This document shows, in pieces, positions 14,001 through 29,000 of a stretch of 64,000 bases of DNA (within the stretch, counting starts at the first letter, position 1; every line of letters starts with the position of its first letter). Source of the DNA: Plecoglossus altivelis. Its lineage: Eukaryota > Chordata > Actinopteri > Osmeriformes > Plecoglossidae. A model generated the notes under the pieces. The model saw only the letters and a program-made list of their open reading frames with translations, ran no database searches and was not told the DNA's origin. The translations under genes and the position numbers were made by a program. The DNA is taken from contig BROE01000015.1 in assembly GCA_036571765.1 (NCBI GenBank), forward strand, positions 4,630,977 through 4,694,976, read 5' to 3'.

Positions 14001-17000
14001 ATCATTTGATATTCCTCTCGTGGTTAACTGCTTTTAATAATCTATCGGTTTCACCACAATACTAGCTCAACAGTGCAAATACAGAGAAACCAAAGCTGAC
14101 TAACAATTGGCTGACTGGTTGGTAGTTAAGTCTGGTTAACAGCAGAATCCTGTGCTTTAGAGAACTGGATTCGAACTGGACTTGTTGTTCACAGAGACGC
14201 TTTCCACTGACCCACAGCTTGTATTGTTTGTGAAGTCCTTGTTATTAGCTCTAGTGTCAAGTGACTTCATGGCGTTGGGTGACATCCTGATTTGTCTGAC
14301 TGTGGTTAGCTAGTTAGCTGCCATTAGCTTTATTTTTCATACAGAAAAACTGAAATCATGCCTAAACCATTCAACAGAATGTTCAAACAGATACAAACAA
14401 GAAAATCCGGTCCAAGGACAACATTTTGTCATTGACATTGTTTATGTAGAGCAAAAATTGAGGGACAAGTCAGGGTGGGAAAATAACTAGAGAGGCTACA
14501 ATTTTGGGGGAAACTGTGAGGTGTGCTTGCAACTGCCCCAGTTGACCATAGTCTCATTGCTGTTTATCAACCATCTAATATGTTTTTACACAGGTTTTAG
14601 ACAGCCAAGAAAAAAAGGAAAATTGTGTAGGTTCTTAGTCAACTCTTCACGTTATCTGGTTACTAGGATTATAATTCCAGGAGGGCAACCTGTAGTTGAA
14701 ATGTATTTCATGTATTGGTAAATTAAACTTCTAATATACCTTACAAGCAGCATTTCTTCCAGTCGATACATAGAATTATTTTACTTACTGTAATACACTT
14801 CTAAACAGTGTAAACAGTGTAACTGCTACAGATCAAAAGAAGAGCGACTCAACCATAGATGCTTGAGTTTAAATTAAGTCAAAGGAACCAAACTACTCCA
14901 GGTTCAAAATCTAATATGGCAGCACCACATATCGAAAGTAGTAGAATATGTAGATTGAATGTTTATTTCAGCAATTTTTGCATATTTGTGTCTTGTTAAA
15001 ACTGTTGTAAGCACAAGTTCTGTCTAACTTGTGTTTGAGGAAATGCTTTTACGGTGTTAACATTCATGAACTACAGCATATTGCATTTTTTAATCATTGT
15101 GTGTCGCTAACAATTGCTTGTAGTACCACTTGTTTCTCGTCTCTTTTCTGACTGTGATTTGACTGGGACTTTTGGAATGCAATTAACTCGGACAACTCGG
15201 GTGTGATATCAGTCACAGTTCTGAGCCGGGACTTCCGATGTCAAATAGAATCCAGCATAAGTAGCACTCTAGAGAAAGCTAACCAGAACAATGAAGAGGA
15301 ACACGCTTGTCTTGAAGATTAAGACATGGTCATAGGTACATAGTGAAAAGAAGCCTCAACCTTCTATGGCTTTTAGCTAAGGTACTAATGCAGAGGTCTC
15401 GCTGATATCGCTGTTCATCATTCTAGCAAGATGTATCTTTCAGATGTTGCTGATTTTTGCTGACGTTGTGGCTTATAAGCTAGCACTGAAATGTTTAGAA
15501 AACTAGCTAGCATTCAAGGCACTTTTTTCGACAAAAACCATTTATCCACCTAAACCATGCAATGGAATGTAAAATCCAATACAAGCAGTGCTTTTGGGAC
15601 CAAGACACACATTCAATGACAACATTGTCTCTGTAGGGCCAGAATGTAGGCCAAAATTAAAATAACACTAAGAAGAATAAATATGAGACACCATTGTGTG
15701 TGCCTTGCCAGCGACAAAAACACCTAACAAGTACTGTTCAGCTAATTGTTCAGCTAATTGTCGGCAACAACTGGCAGGCATATGGATGTGGGGTTTGGAG
15801 AGTACATTTGTTTGATGCAATGTTCTATTCAGGAAAGGCTGAGGTATCATCTGTTCATCTGTGCTGAAGAGCTGTATTTACCCTGTGGCCAAATGTTGAC
15901 CTAGCGTTGAGTTGTCAAAACCTTGATCTCCGGTGTTATTGGGTCGTTTTTATAAATGAATCCATCCTCGATAACTCTACTACAACTGTAATAACCTTGC
16001 TATTACATTACATTACATTACATTAGACATTTTAGGTTTCTATGCGATTTGGTCATATCAAATTTGAAGTTCTCTTGACAACCGCTAACGTTTCACAGAT
16101 TTTGGAGTTGGTTTTACTGCTAAAATGCAGATAAGCAATCATTTTAACTGTTTCTCCTTAATCTGAAAGTTAGGAGATACCTTTTGCTTTAAGATGCTCT
16201 GTGAATTCGCATTTCTATGTATGCACACATCACACAATTATGTGTCTATGTGTGTCTGAGTGTGGGAAAGGGACAGAAAAAGAGGAGATACAAGGAGTGA
16301 GAAAAAGATAGAGAAAGCTAATGAGGGGAGCGAGCGCAAAAAGGATAGAAGGAGAGAGAGGAGACAGCTTGAAAAAGAGAGAGGCTCCTCTCGGTATCAC
16401 CAACTGTCTCTAGAGGAAGGGATTCTTCGCTGATCTCTCCTTCCAAGGTTTCTTACATTTGTCCTCTAAGATGTCTCCTGGGGGTATGACCTTGTGTTCT
16501 TTGAGGGTTCTAGGTTGGCTGGTTTTAGGTTAGTTGTAGTTGTATGTACATATGTGAAGTCTTCTGTGATGTTGTTTGTAAAAACAGGGTTATCAAACAA
16601 AAATGTATTTGAGAGCTGGGTTCAATGAGAAAAAGACAAAGAAGGAGTGCTTGTCTAGCCTAAGGTTAGTTAGTTTCCCACTGTAACGTGTAATTGATAC
16701 AGAGAGGAACTGGTGGGCAGTAGTCTTGGCATTGGGCAGTGTACGGGGAAACTTTTGCACCTCAAAACTACAAATGTTCAAGCATGCCACACACCCACAC
16801 TTAGCCCTTGGAAACTATTTGTATAATGATGAATACAAACTGGTATTTGATACCAGCGACAACAGATGAGAACTCTTATCAACCACTTTACAGTGTATGC
16901 TATACTACAGAAAACAAGTATACTACAGAAAACAAGTATACTACAGAAAACAAGTATAATACAGAAAACAAGTCACATGAGTAAATCCTTTTTATATTTT

Positions 17001-20000
17001 AACTTGGGTGGATCTGGAAGAAAAGGGAAAAAGTCTGTTGCAATTCCAACGGGAAATGTTAACAGTATGCGTAAAACAGGCCATCTTGTGTAAACCTGTT
17101 TCTAAAGTTATACTGGTGCTCGTTTTTCCACACTGAGAATATATCTGCTTTCCTGAAGGAGGGTGTTTTTGCCATCATCACTGTGGCTACTTACTTAAGC
17201 AGCGTGTTTTGTCTGATGATGGGATGAAGCCAGGAGGACACACACAAGTGTAGCTTCCCACCACGTTGAAACATTGTCCTCCGTCACAGACGTGGGGTAT
17301 GATCGCACATTCATCCACATCTGAAATGAGTCGGCAAAAGGTGTACGATTATTGAAAACAAATTATTTATTTCCGAGTTCTGAAAATAACTATTCCTGAC
17401 AAGACATACTGCATAACATATGTATATCCAATAAGAGCATCCATCAGAGCAAGTCATTGTAATCCTTGACAATGTCATGGTTTGTCACCTCTGAGGCCTA
17501 CAGCACAATACATGCATACACATACATATACATGCAAAACAGCAACATTGTATGCCGCTCATATGGAAAACTTTTTCAATTGTAAAGTTTGGCAGCTTGG
17601 TTCATATCCATAGGCAACTTTCGTTTGTTTGTCTGACAGTTCTGTTTTCAATGGCCTCTCAGTACTTTTTTAATACACCATTACAGACAGTGAGTATGCT
17701 CACAAGAATCCAAAGCATGCTCTGGTGGCAGTTAAAAGAGAGGGATGAGGATGAGAGGAGTAATGGGTCCTCTTATTTACTCCTGTCACCGAGACAGTGG
17801 GTTCAGTGTTGGCAGTGTTAGCTCAGTCAACTACATCACTAACATGCTGGAGTGAGACCTCTTCAGGAGGACTACATTTTGAGACCAAAGGAAGGAGTCT
17901 CTGTCTGGGATTTTCACCTCTCTTTCAATGCTCTGACCTGAAAGTAAAAGGTCAGCCAAAATACATACTTATAGACATTCTTTGCCCACATGTACAGTAA
18001 TGGTTTACCAAACAATTTTAGCAGCGATCTTCATCAGCCTCTTTTGACATTAAACTTCATAGTTCAGGTCTATTCTGATACCTATATCTAAAACTGTTTT
18101 TAGTGATGAGGAAAGTGTTGGTCTTTTGACAAAATTGTGTCATGTATTTACTTACAACTAAGTAAATCATTTATTCCACATTATATGCCGTGTTCTAGTG
18201 TTAATGTTCTGTTAAGTACTGTGCTGTTGGGTTAGCATCTCTGAACCATGGAAGTGCAATGGATTGAAACTTGATAGTCTACTACACTAGATAACAAAAT
18301 AGAGGACATAATAAATATTTTAATGGTTTCCTTACGATAGTGTTTGTCTTTAGATGTGAGCAACAAACTGCCATTGCAACCATAAACTTGCACACAATTA
18401 TATAATTTGTATAAGTTTAATTACTGAAGGCATACATTGTCAGTTGGATAAGTACTTCTACATTAAAGCGAAGGTGAAAGGAAACATTTAGGTACTACAG
18501 ACTAAAATGAAGACCAGAGGCATTGTTGTGGGATAAATATGAATATAATTAGAAATACTGACAAGGCCAATATGTAATCATAGTAATTTGCTAAGAGAGA
18601 TAGCTGCGTAAAGCTAACCTGTTCAACTCTCCATACCCACATGGTTTTGAGTTAAGTCTGGTTACAGCGTGCAAGCACTTACCCTTAAAGCCCCTGTAAG
18701 TCATGTTTTTTTTGTATTCATGTTAAAGTAATTTTTCCTGGAAATACCCATCATCCCAAATATGAATAGGCACATCACTGGGTACAATTTTAGTGAGCAA
18801 TTTATCCAGCCTGGCTGAGGTTGCATCCTGGAGATTGCTTACCCTCGCATTTCTGGGAGCCCTCGTTCTGCCGATGGCCAGCTGCGCACTTGCACTCGTA
18901 CGAGCCCACCGTGTTGATGCAGCTTCCTCCCTGGCACAAGCCTGGGACGGCCTGGCATTCGTCAACGTCTTGCCAGGAGAGAGTGAACAGAACGTAAACG
19001 ACTAAAAGTAAATAAATAGTACATCCTACATGCAGTTGATGTCATTTATCAACATTGGCAGCAACTAAAACAGATGGTACTTTATTAAATTGAGCCTTAT
19101 TTAATCATCCAGTAAGGATTATTGGGTAATCTTGCAGAAGCCAAAACAGCTATTTTATGACATTGCCATAAATCTCTTCTTTTGGCACTTGATTTCCCTC
19201 AGATGTAGATCTGCAAAGGACTCAACACACAACACTGGACTCTGTGTGGTCTGCAATAGGGCTGAAAGACCGACAGACTGAATGTAGTGATAGTTTTCCT
19301 AGATCACCCTGTTCGAAAGAAGTTTGACTTCAATCGCACCCAAGGTACTTAAGCCATTACAGCGTTAACCACAGCTGCCCTCCTGACAATTTCAACCACA
19401 CAGAAGCAGCATTCATTCAACTTAGACTATACCCTATGCACTGTGAAAGGGAAACAGAAGCGCTTCTGTAAAGTGAGTGAGAAAGGGATGGAGGAATGGT
19501 CTGAAAGAGAGAAATACATTAAATAGGATGAGTGTGTGGGAATGGCAGCCAATATAGAGAAGTGGAGAGAGTGAGGAGAGACTAACGGAGCGAGAAGAAA
19601 CAGAGAGAGGGCCTCTGGTACATTTAATAAAACCAATCAGCCCTTAATACAATGGTGGACAGCAGGATGAGTCCGGCCCTGCTTACACAAGCTCAGACTG
19701 TCCTAGTGAGGGGGAAGGAAGAGTGAATGTTCAGCTAGGTGTTAACTCTCTCTCTGACACCCCCGCATGCAGTATGATAGAGGGGGCACGTGGGCCGGAG
19801 CTATGGTAACAGCCCTCAGCGAGGACAACAAGGCGGGGCACTTAAGTGCCAGGAAGGTGAGGTTCAAGAGAGAGAGCAGGGAGAGGGAGGGGTATCAAGG
19901 GAAGTAGAGGGTTGGTGAGACAGTCAAGGAGGGAAGGGTCTAAAGGATAGTAAGATGGAAAGAGGCCCATTAGGGTAGACAGCTCTTTGCTCTTGACCTC

Positions 20001-23000
20001 ATGTGTCTCCAATAGAGAGAAAAGACAGAAATTAAATGCATGTGTGGGTGGGGGATCAGATTTAAACTGTGGTTTATGCTCATCTCATGTATGTGATATG
20101 ATAACGTTGTTCTGTATTTCAGTTTTAATTCAAGTATGACAATGAATTCAAACAAAACATTGCTTAAGAAAATAGCAAATCAAAATATGGCTTCACGCTC
20201 TGTATTTGTTGCTACCCTCAACTGCACAACCTAAAAATACATATCAAATCAATTCAAGAAATACACACATGGGCATTTGTGTCAGTTGGGGGGATAGGAT
20301 AGGACCTAAAAGATATATCAGTACGATTGCAAGCATAGCTTGGTTTAGACAATTACAAGCGCTATCCCCTTTCCTCTTCCTCTTTGAAAATCATACCAAT
20401 CAGGATGGAGGTGGGCTATCACAGGTCTTCACAGTCTGACAGGTGTTTGGAGGAACATTGGAGAAATTTAAGAATTAAGTGAAGGTGGGGTGGGAGTGGG
20501 GCGCAAAAGACAGGAAGGAAGTGATGAAGACTAATAGATAGAGGTAGCGAAAGAGGGAAAGACAAGAAGCTGAAGGGAGGAAATAAAAGCCATTAAAACC
20601 AGATAAATCCTTAAAACCGGATATGGTCTATAGTTCAATACCAAATACATTTAAAATGTATGGAATATGTGCAAATTTTGCAAAAAAAAATTGGCATGTG
20701 TTTGTACATTTTCTTTTTTTGACTAGTTCCACAAGCGAAAGTTAAATCTATTTTTACAGAGGCTGAGGTATCCCAATCAAGAGCAGGCAAGTGGACCATC
20801 GCAAACACATTCTGTTTTAGCTGCACCACTGTTGCATCTCAGGTCTGTGCTGCCTGTTTTGGCAAGAGATATACCAACGCAACACAAACACATACATGGA
20901 CTCACAAACACTTTGAGATAGGCAACCAGTATAAAAGACAGGTATTTGGACACAAGGACAGACACACACAGTAATCTTGTCTATGTATCTGTTGTCACAA
21001 CTCCTGTAGGGAAATCTGATCTACCTACCCATCTTCAGCACTGCCCCCTCCCTGTCCCTGTCTGATATTGACCTGTTTGAAGTTGAGAGAGGCCAGACAG
21101 TCGCCTCGACCACTTGACAGATGACAGAATCGGAAAGATGATATTGGATTGATGCTGTGAGTGTGGTTCGCCTCTTAGCCCGTTCTGCTTTTGTAAACAC
21201 GCTCACCCTGGCAGGCTCCAGTGCGGATGTTGGGGATGAAGCCTCGACGGCAGGGCTGGGGCTGGGCCAGGCACATCTCACAGGGGTGCCCCCAGGCACG
21301 GCCCACAGTGGCACAGCACAGGGTCTTGGTGCACACGATCCCGCTCACCTGACCCTGGCACATCTGGTTGTTGACTTGGGTGAAGCAGGGACCTGTTCTG
21401 TAGTCTGGTGAAAGAGAAAGAGGGTTGAAGTTCAAATTTGAATTATATTGCCATTTATAATGTTAGTACAGGTATTGGACCAGTACGTTGGAATTATTTG
21501 GTCCTACTCTTCTTGACAGTTTCCAACCGGAAAATCTAACCTATAACAAATAATCTCAGCGTTTAAAATGAAGCCCTAATCCTTTATGAGCCACTCATAT
21601 TATGAACAATGTACATGATACATAGACAGTTAGAGTAGAAAGACTTACATGATTGGCTTAGACAGGCACAGGCAGACATATAGGGATGAACATAGGAATG
21701 GACAACCAGAGAGACTTAATAAAACCTCATTATTGTTTTTAACCAAAATGCACCGATGACCGCAAATGACTGGCAATGATAGTGATTGAAAAAGCATAGA
21801 AATATGTTTTCATTTTGTTTCCAGCTTCCACAAATAGCTTTGAAAGAAAATGCGCCTCAATTGTGGAAAACATCAACATAGTCGACATTCCTTAAGAGGC
21901 TAGAATGCAGTAACATAAAATATTGTGTCCAACTTGTCACAGTCCTTGCCTCAATTTTGCTTTTCCACTCCATGGTGCCAGTTCAACTTGACTGTACTCT
22001 CTTTTGGTAACAGGTACTGTAGTTTGTTTTCCACAGCACATACGTAGTACCCCAGCTAGTCATCATGACAACATCACATGAAACAGTTTGGTATTGCCTC
22101 ATCTCACATAAACCTGGACCCAGGAAAGACCAGAAAAAAATACCAGGTACCAGGACTACTAGATTAGGAATGAAATTCTAGGAGACTTGAGTCGAGCCGA
22201 TACCATGCAGTGTAAGGGTGCTTTCACACCTAACCTGTTTAATCATAATCAATCGAACAATGGACCATTTTCTCTGTGAGTCTAGTTAATTCGGAGAGGT
22301 GAGAACATGCATTTTTAGGTGTGAACATAACCAGAGTTATTATATGGCCTATTATACGAAGCAAACCAAAAGGTAGTGCATTATGGGTTGAAAAAGGATG
22401 TTGACACTTGTCAGAGATAGCTGTGCCACTCATTAGCAGCAAAAGGAGTCAGTAGAATGACGAAGTGAAGGCTCCTCTGCAAATATGAGCTGATGATTAG
22501 ATTGCAGAGATGCTTGGGGAAACACATAAGAGTAGCAAGGTATTCTTCAGTGATAAACTAAAAGAAACGGTAGTTGAATGCACAGTGAACCAACATCGGT
22601 TGTCGGTGTCAGTTAAAAGGCTTGGACAACAATAGCCTACATAAGTGTGTCATGTTCTAAGGAGAAGTGTTAGCTCGGTGGACGAAAAAAAAATATTCCC
22701 ATGGTTTGATGACCTGGGTATAATCCTGGTTCAGCAAGACCAATAAGCAACCCAAATAATGTCGTCGTAATTATATATAAAATATTGAGTGATTGAATTT
22801 AAATCAAATATATTGTTATCAGCATTTGAAAGAGTCTATATCAGTACATGCCATTTTGATAATATTGCACAGCCCTGCTATAAATTCAAATGAAACAGTA
22901 CACTGTAGTTTAATTATCAGCCTTTATCAGTAATAATCCCTAAAATGTTCAGTTATGTGCTCAAATGCTCCTAGTAAAAAGGTTAGTCTGGAGCCCTGTG

Positions 23001-26000
23001 CTATACTGTATTTATACTGTAGGAACATGTGTTTGTTTGTGTGTATGCATGTGTGTGGATATGTGTGTGAAATGTCTTGCATGTCTATCCATTTCTATCT
23101 GTGCTTTAGCGTGTTAGTATTTGTCTATGTGTGATTAGTGTTACATGTATGCATATGTGTCTTTGAGTGTGTACTTGTCTCTGCGTCTCTGTGTGAACTG
23201 TATGTGTGTGTGTTTATACGAACTGTGCGATCTGTCTTTGCATGTGTGTCACTATACTATTTTGCATCAACAGTTAATACAGCTGCACTCATGAGCATGA
23301 ACTCCCCAGCACTATCCAGATCTAAACATGGTGCTGTTTCATTGAAGACTGACACAGTTTAAAGTGCGTTATAAACATTTACAAAGATGGGCTATGGCCA
23401 ACTAGAGCAGGGCAAAGAGGAGTACCCAGAATTATAAGAACTTAACATGACAAACAAATGGCTGAAACATTTCAGGGAGGATTATCAAATGCACTTTCCG
23501 TTCTTCATGGATTCATAGAAGTACAGTCAGTTGATTTACTTGACCTAATTTACTGCTCTAAAATACAGTACTTGTGTTATAGCCATGCTAGTTCTTAAAC
23601 ATATTCAATACTTACCAAAGTAAACACAAAGTGAAACAAGTACAGTAAATAGCCCACTGTAAGACAAAGTTTCACAGCCAAGCAAGTGTTCAGTTTTCTA
23701 TTTAATTTAAGAGATTTGAGCATAAAACCAAATATTTAACATGCTATCTCACACGCTCTTTAATATAACTTCTACAAATGGGGGGTTGGGAATATAGTAT
23801 GCAAATACAATCATTATACAGTAGCCTATTTTATAGTTTTGCATGCTCTAGTAGTTTGACAAATCATTTTTGTAGATGTGGAAGTGAGTTTTTGGGCTGT
23901 CATCAAAAGACAAACTAAAATTTATTTTGGAGCAGGATGAAAAAAGCATGCAAACCTGAAGAATATAGGCCTGCACACCTTTTTCTAATTAAATACTTCA
24001 CTTTAGTGGCAGAACCTGCCATTTTCTCTTAAATAAACTCTGAGTCATCATGCCGTCTTTACTTTCCACTGCAATCCAAAAATTATGCTATTTATAACCA
24101 TGAATCTGAACTTTCAGAAAAAGTCTCGAAATAACTATTATTCTGTTTTTATTTGCCATCACACTAATGGTTACAATTGTAAATGGAGGCTTTAAATGCA
24201 TTTCTGTTGCTATGGTTTTTATACTTAGGCTCATATCTGCACAATAATGGGTGAATAGTTAGTTTTACTGGAACTACTTAGTGGGTGTACACGATCACAT
24301 AATAATGGACTCCTGCAGCCAATCAAAATAGTGTATTCATGTTGATCTATTCCATGTTAATCTCATCAAAGGTTGTGTAGGCACGTTGTGCCAAGCTAGC
24401 TATTTTTGCTTCCATTCCAAACAATTCAAACCATAATATCCCACCCCCTCCCTTCAAAGCAACTTCCACAAAACACATGAACATGCCTGACTACAAAACC
24501 GCCGGGAGACTCGTCTAGTTAGTCCATGAGAAAGAGAGCTTTTGAGAGAGCTGTATATTTTCCATGCCTAGTTCAGGCATGGTATTTTAAAGTTCTGCGC
24601 CGCTGCCACCCACACCATCCCCTTCTGCCAGAGTGCATACAGGTAGGTTGGTAGGTAGACAGATGGGTACCCTGTCCAATCATTAGTCGGGGTTCGGCTT
24701 TATGATTGGTCGTGTTTATTACAGTCTTCCGACGCCCACAGATGTTGGATTAATTCTATATTATCGTAAAACCTTTGATACTTTTGACAAAACTTTTGAA
24801 ACCAAAGTTTATTTAGGCATATATGGCCAAAAGTGCTTCTCAACAACATTGCCTTCCTTGCCTTTAAATGGAGAGATTGAACCACAATTACTTGTGGTTG
24901 TCTTCACTGTGTTGTTCTTTGTAAGGCATCCATTTTATTATTCCCAAAGTAAGCAATCTGTGTACTCTGTGGAAAGTTTTCATACGCTTGAAGGGACAAT
25001 GACCACACTGTCCGAACAATTAAATGTGATATGCATATGGACTTGTGTGGGTGCAACTGGGCCAGAATAGAGAATGAAGACCTACAGAGACATTTTTTCA
25101 CAGTCAAGTCAACAGACCAAAACACATCTTACAGGTGGAAGCAATATGGGAGGAACAAAATTCCACATTTAGTCTGGAATGTCCAAATCTGTGAAGACTA
25201 GAGGAGCAAATGGGGCACCCCTGACCAATGAAATGCAACCAAACAGCCAAGATCTAAATGGCCTGGAGCAGGCTCAGTCAACTTATATCGTGAAGAGGAA
25301 ATGAGACTAGAGTGGGCTTACTGGACCGAGCCAATTCACTGTACACACACAAACAAATGACCTACACACAGATACAGATGAGACTTTGTTTGCACAGACA
25401 CATATACACACACTTATCTCTGTCCATTACCATGGTCTAGAGCCTCTTCATTCTAAATCCAGTGAAAACACGTGTTCTGCTTAGACTCTAGAATATTAGA
25501 CTTTGCCATCCTAATCAAGCTGGCTGACTGTGATTACAGTCTTCATTTATTGATGAGTAATGCCCACCTTGATTCTAAACTTTTAAAATACCAACATATA
25601 TGTAATATGGACTTCAGTCTAACAGATTTACCAACATATATATAGTTTTGGACATCGGTCTAACTGACGTATGAAAGCAAGTTCCCAGTCCCTTTCCTCA
25701 TCCTACTACCTGAGATGCTGCGCCAATCACAATCTGTAGCTCTGTGGCTGCTGGAGCTGTCATCTATAAACTCTGATCTAAGTTGAACAATGGATTTACT
25801 TTAGTTTTAACACCCACCGAGACTTCCCTGTTATATGACTGTGTTTAGCCTGTATTCTGCACCTCTTTTTTCACCAGCCATCTCTGGAGGAGACAATCCC
25901 TCACTGAATTGCTCCAACCAAGTTTCGTAAATGTTTTCTCCTGTGGTGAGTTTTTTCTATTGAGTTTTGGGGATGTTACTGGTTCATCATTAAATGATTA

Positions 26001-29000
26001 ATTGCGGTTATGAATTGAACCTGTTAAAAATGTACAAATCAAGAACGTTTATTGTCTGCCTTATCTGTTTATTTGTGTATCTGTATTTTAAATTGCACTG
26101 TAGTTTAGGGCAATGAATTTCCCACGATTATCTGAAGCAGTGTGTACTCTGCTAAATTCATAATTAGCACGTGTCCTTTTTAAAATCCAAAGTCCAGTGT
26201 CACAATTGTTGTTGTTTGGAGCACATAAATTATTTTGCCCAACTTTTCACTAACAAGATATAACTATTTGACAATTTTCAAGGTGACAACAGGGAACATC
26301 CTTGCACCTTGATTGACTTCCTCCATTATAGGGAATATAGAGTCATAATATAGGCTACTAAGCCACACAATGATATGAACAATGGCATCGACCCCTGAAT
26401 ATTGACATGGGGAAGTCGTGGCCTAATGGTTAGGGAGTTGGGCTTGTAACCCTCAAGTTGCTGGTTCAATTCTCGCACCGGCAGGAATTGAAGGTGGGGA
26501 TTGTGAATAAACAGCACTCTCTCTGCCTTCGATACTATGACTGAGGTGCCCTTGAGCAAGGCACCGAACCCCCAATTGCTCCCCGGGCGCTGGAGCAATA
26601 GCTGCCCACTGCTCCGGGTGTATGTTCACTGTGTGTGCGTGCGGTTACCCACTACTCACTACTGTGTGTGCACTTGGATGGGTTAAATGCAGAGGTAAAG
26701 TTTCGAGTATGGGTAACCATACTTGACAATATGTCACTTCACTTCACATGTAGGCCTAGGTGCTATTTATAGATGAGGTCTTGTCTAACAATTCAATGAT
26801 GTGTAGTATCACTCCATGCTCATACCTAAAAATATTGTTGTCTTTTTTATGTTTTGCACTACCTCTTTTATATAAATGTACATATTTTTGTCATATACCT
26901 TAGTTAGCTTTACTGACTTATGCTAGACAACTTAATAATGGCGTGGAAAAAAGTTGCTGTCGTAAAGTTATTGGCATTTTCCCCCTGTGGTATCGAAAAT
27001 AGTATTGAGTATTTTCCTGGGTATTAGTATTGAGTTTTTCTGGTACCATGACAACCCTAACCAGTTATGCAGCAACAGTTATTTCCCATTAAACCCCACC
27101 TTCCACTACCATCCCAGTCAACAATTTCTGACAAATGCCTACTTGCCTTCTGCAACTGTAGGTTTAATGAGTAGCATCCATTGAGAACTCAATAATGCCT
27201 TTTCATCAAACACATGATACTTAAGTAAACGATTCTCACCTGGCACAGCTGTTGGAGAAGCTACAGCTGTACACAGGTCACATACTAGAGAACAGTCAGA
27301 CTTCCTCTCTAAGACCCTTTCCCACAGTCTGCCCCTTAAAATCAACATCTATCTCAAGTCCAGGAACATAACCAGGAACATAACCACACCTACTTTCAAG
27401 TAGTCGATGTCATGGAAAACACTTGAATGCAGACAAATGATCATACATTTTGTTAATTCTGGCCCATTTCATTTCCCTCCAGCTTTTCCATAAATAGGTG
27501 ACTAAGTATGGATAGTAGTTCATCCAATTCCATTCAAGTCATGTGAGAGTAGACGTACATTTACAGTAGGTATAACTCTTGCCACATTCAACCCTTGCCT
27601 TCGTTCTGATTAACTTCTTATTTGGTCCTGTCATCAGATCTGTGTATCCAGAAGCTACAAAGACCATCACCTTAGCCTGTCAAAAGACATTATTATATTA
27701 TATATTATATTATATTCATCTTCAACAATTATACTGTGTTCAGGATGGCCAGAGTGCAAGGGAAGATAACTCTGTGTCCAAGTTTGCGAATTTCGAATCA
27801 GCTAAGTGTGGAGGGAGGGAGAAAGGACATGAAAAGCATTCCTTCTCCACTGATTAAAGACAGTGGAACGTTTCAGTTGTTCAACGCCTGTCCATCTATC
27901 CAGGACATTCTAAATCAACCGTGACAATAGGTGTCTCTTACTTATGAGATATAGCTCTTTAGAGTGACAGGAAAAAACAAGGTGTGGGCAACTGCACTTC
28001 TGACTGTAGGTGTGGGAAACTGCACATTTCACTGTCCACTGATCTAGCTACAGCATTTACAGAGTATGTTTAATAACTGAAAGAAAGTAAAGACAATGTG
28101 TAGAAATGGCAAGAGTCAAACTCAGAAACTCTTAGGTTTTAGCTGGCTGCAGTTCCTCAGTGGACTAAAGACATGACTGACACCATCCACATGCACACAC
28201 ACACACACGTGCGATTACACGCACATGCACACACAAAGAGCTATAATGGCTTTCCCAGAGCTATACCACTGGAGGGGTAGTAAATAAACCAGGGCTGTGA
28301 GGAGTTGACTCACTGCAGTCAGATATAGAGACGGTGAATCATGAAGCATCGCTTGTCGAGACCAGGTAGGAACAGCAGATGGGACATTATCAACAGAAGA
28401 AGGAAGAAAGAGAGAGAAAGAACTGAGAGACAGTCGACATTATGGTAATGACCGGTGTAAATGCCATCTTTTAAACAGTGAACACATGAATTTGGTTTTC
28501 ATACATGCAATATATTTATATATATATATATATATCTTTTGGCTATTCATGATGTATGTTGTGTAATATTTGACTGATGGTTAAGATAAGCAAAAACCTG
28601 CTTGAATCCTGTAAAGCACCTGGTATATTGACACAGCTGGTATACTATACAAGTCATTGGTATCCCATATGATTACAGAAAAATATTAATTTTACCGTAA
28701 CAGGGCTGAAAAAAACACCTTTTAACTCTTCTAAAAGGGTACACATTGGAGCTTATGCACACAAAGACTTGTTGTTCACACCTTGAAAACAGATGTTTAA
28801 AAAGGGAGAGGGTTACATACATAGTTGAAGGGGGAAAATAGAAAGACAAAGACAGGCTTGGATAAGTGAGAAGACAAAAACAGAGCAGGAATTATATGAA
28901 AAAAGAAAAACTACGAATAAAATATGGAAATGGAGGGCAAAAAAAGAGAAAGAGGAAGACAGATAGGAGCAAGAAAAAGAGTCAGCCTCTTTAGCCGCTT

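Larger units (their letters stand above)
10269..17194 (-). other. fbn2 intron 8
   Basis: About 6.9 kb. Holds SINE copy 1, the Tc1 remnant, a tRNA-headed fragment, an L2 3' fragment, the 18-bp minisatellite and the 11395-type repeat. No fibrillin module is missing between exons 8 and 9. Confidence 0.8.

Noticed and set aside
16866..17093. ORF with repeated LQKTS units
   Set aside because: Caused by the 18-bp minisatellite (a multiple of three); no wider protein context.
22660..22740. Possible tRNA-like head (TTAGCTCGGTGG)
   Set aside because: Spacing to a B-box-like TATAATCCTGG is wrong and interrupted by an A run; too weak to call.
24702..25070. 122-codon plus-strand ORF in fbn2 intron 5
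   Set aside because: No motif, no splice context, begins inside a dispersed repeat; taken as chance.
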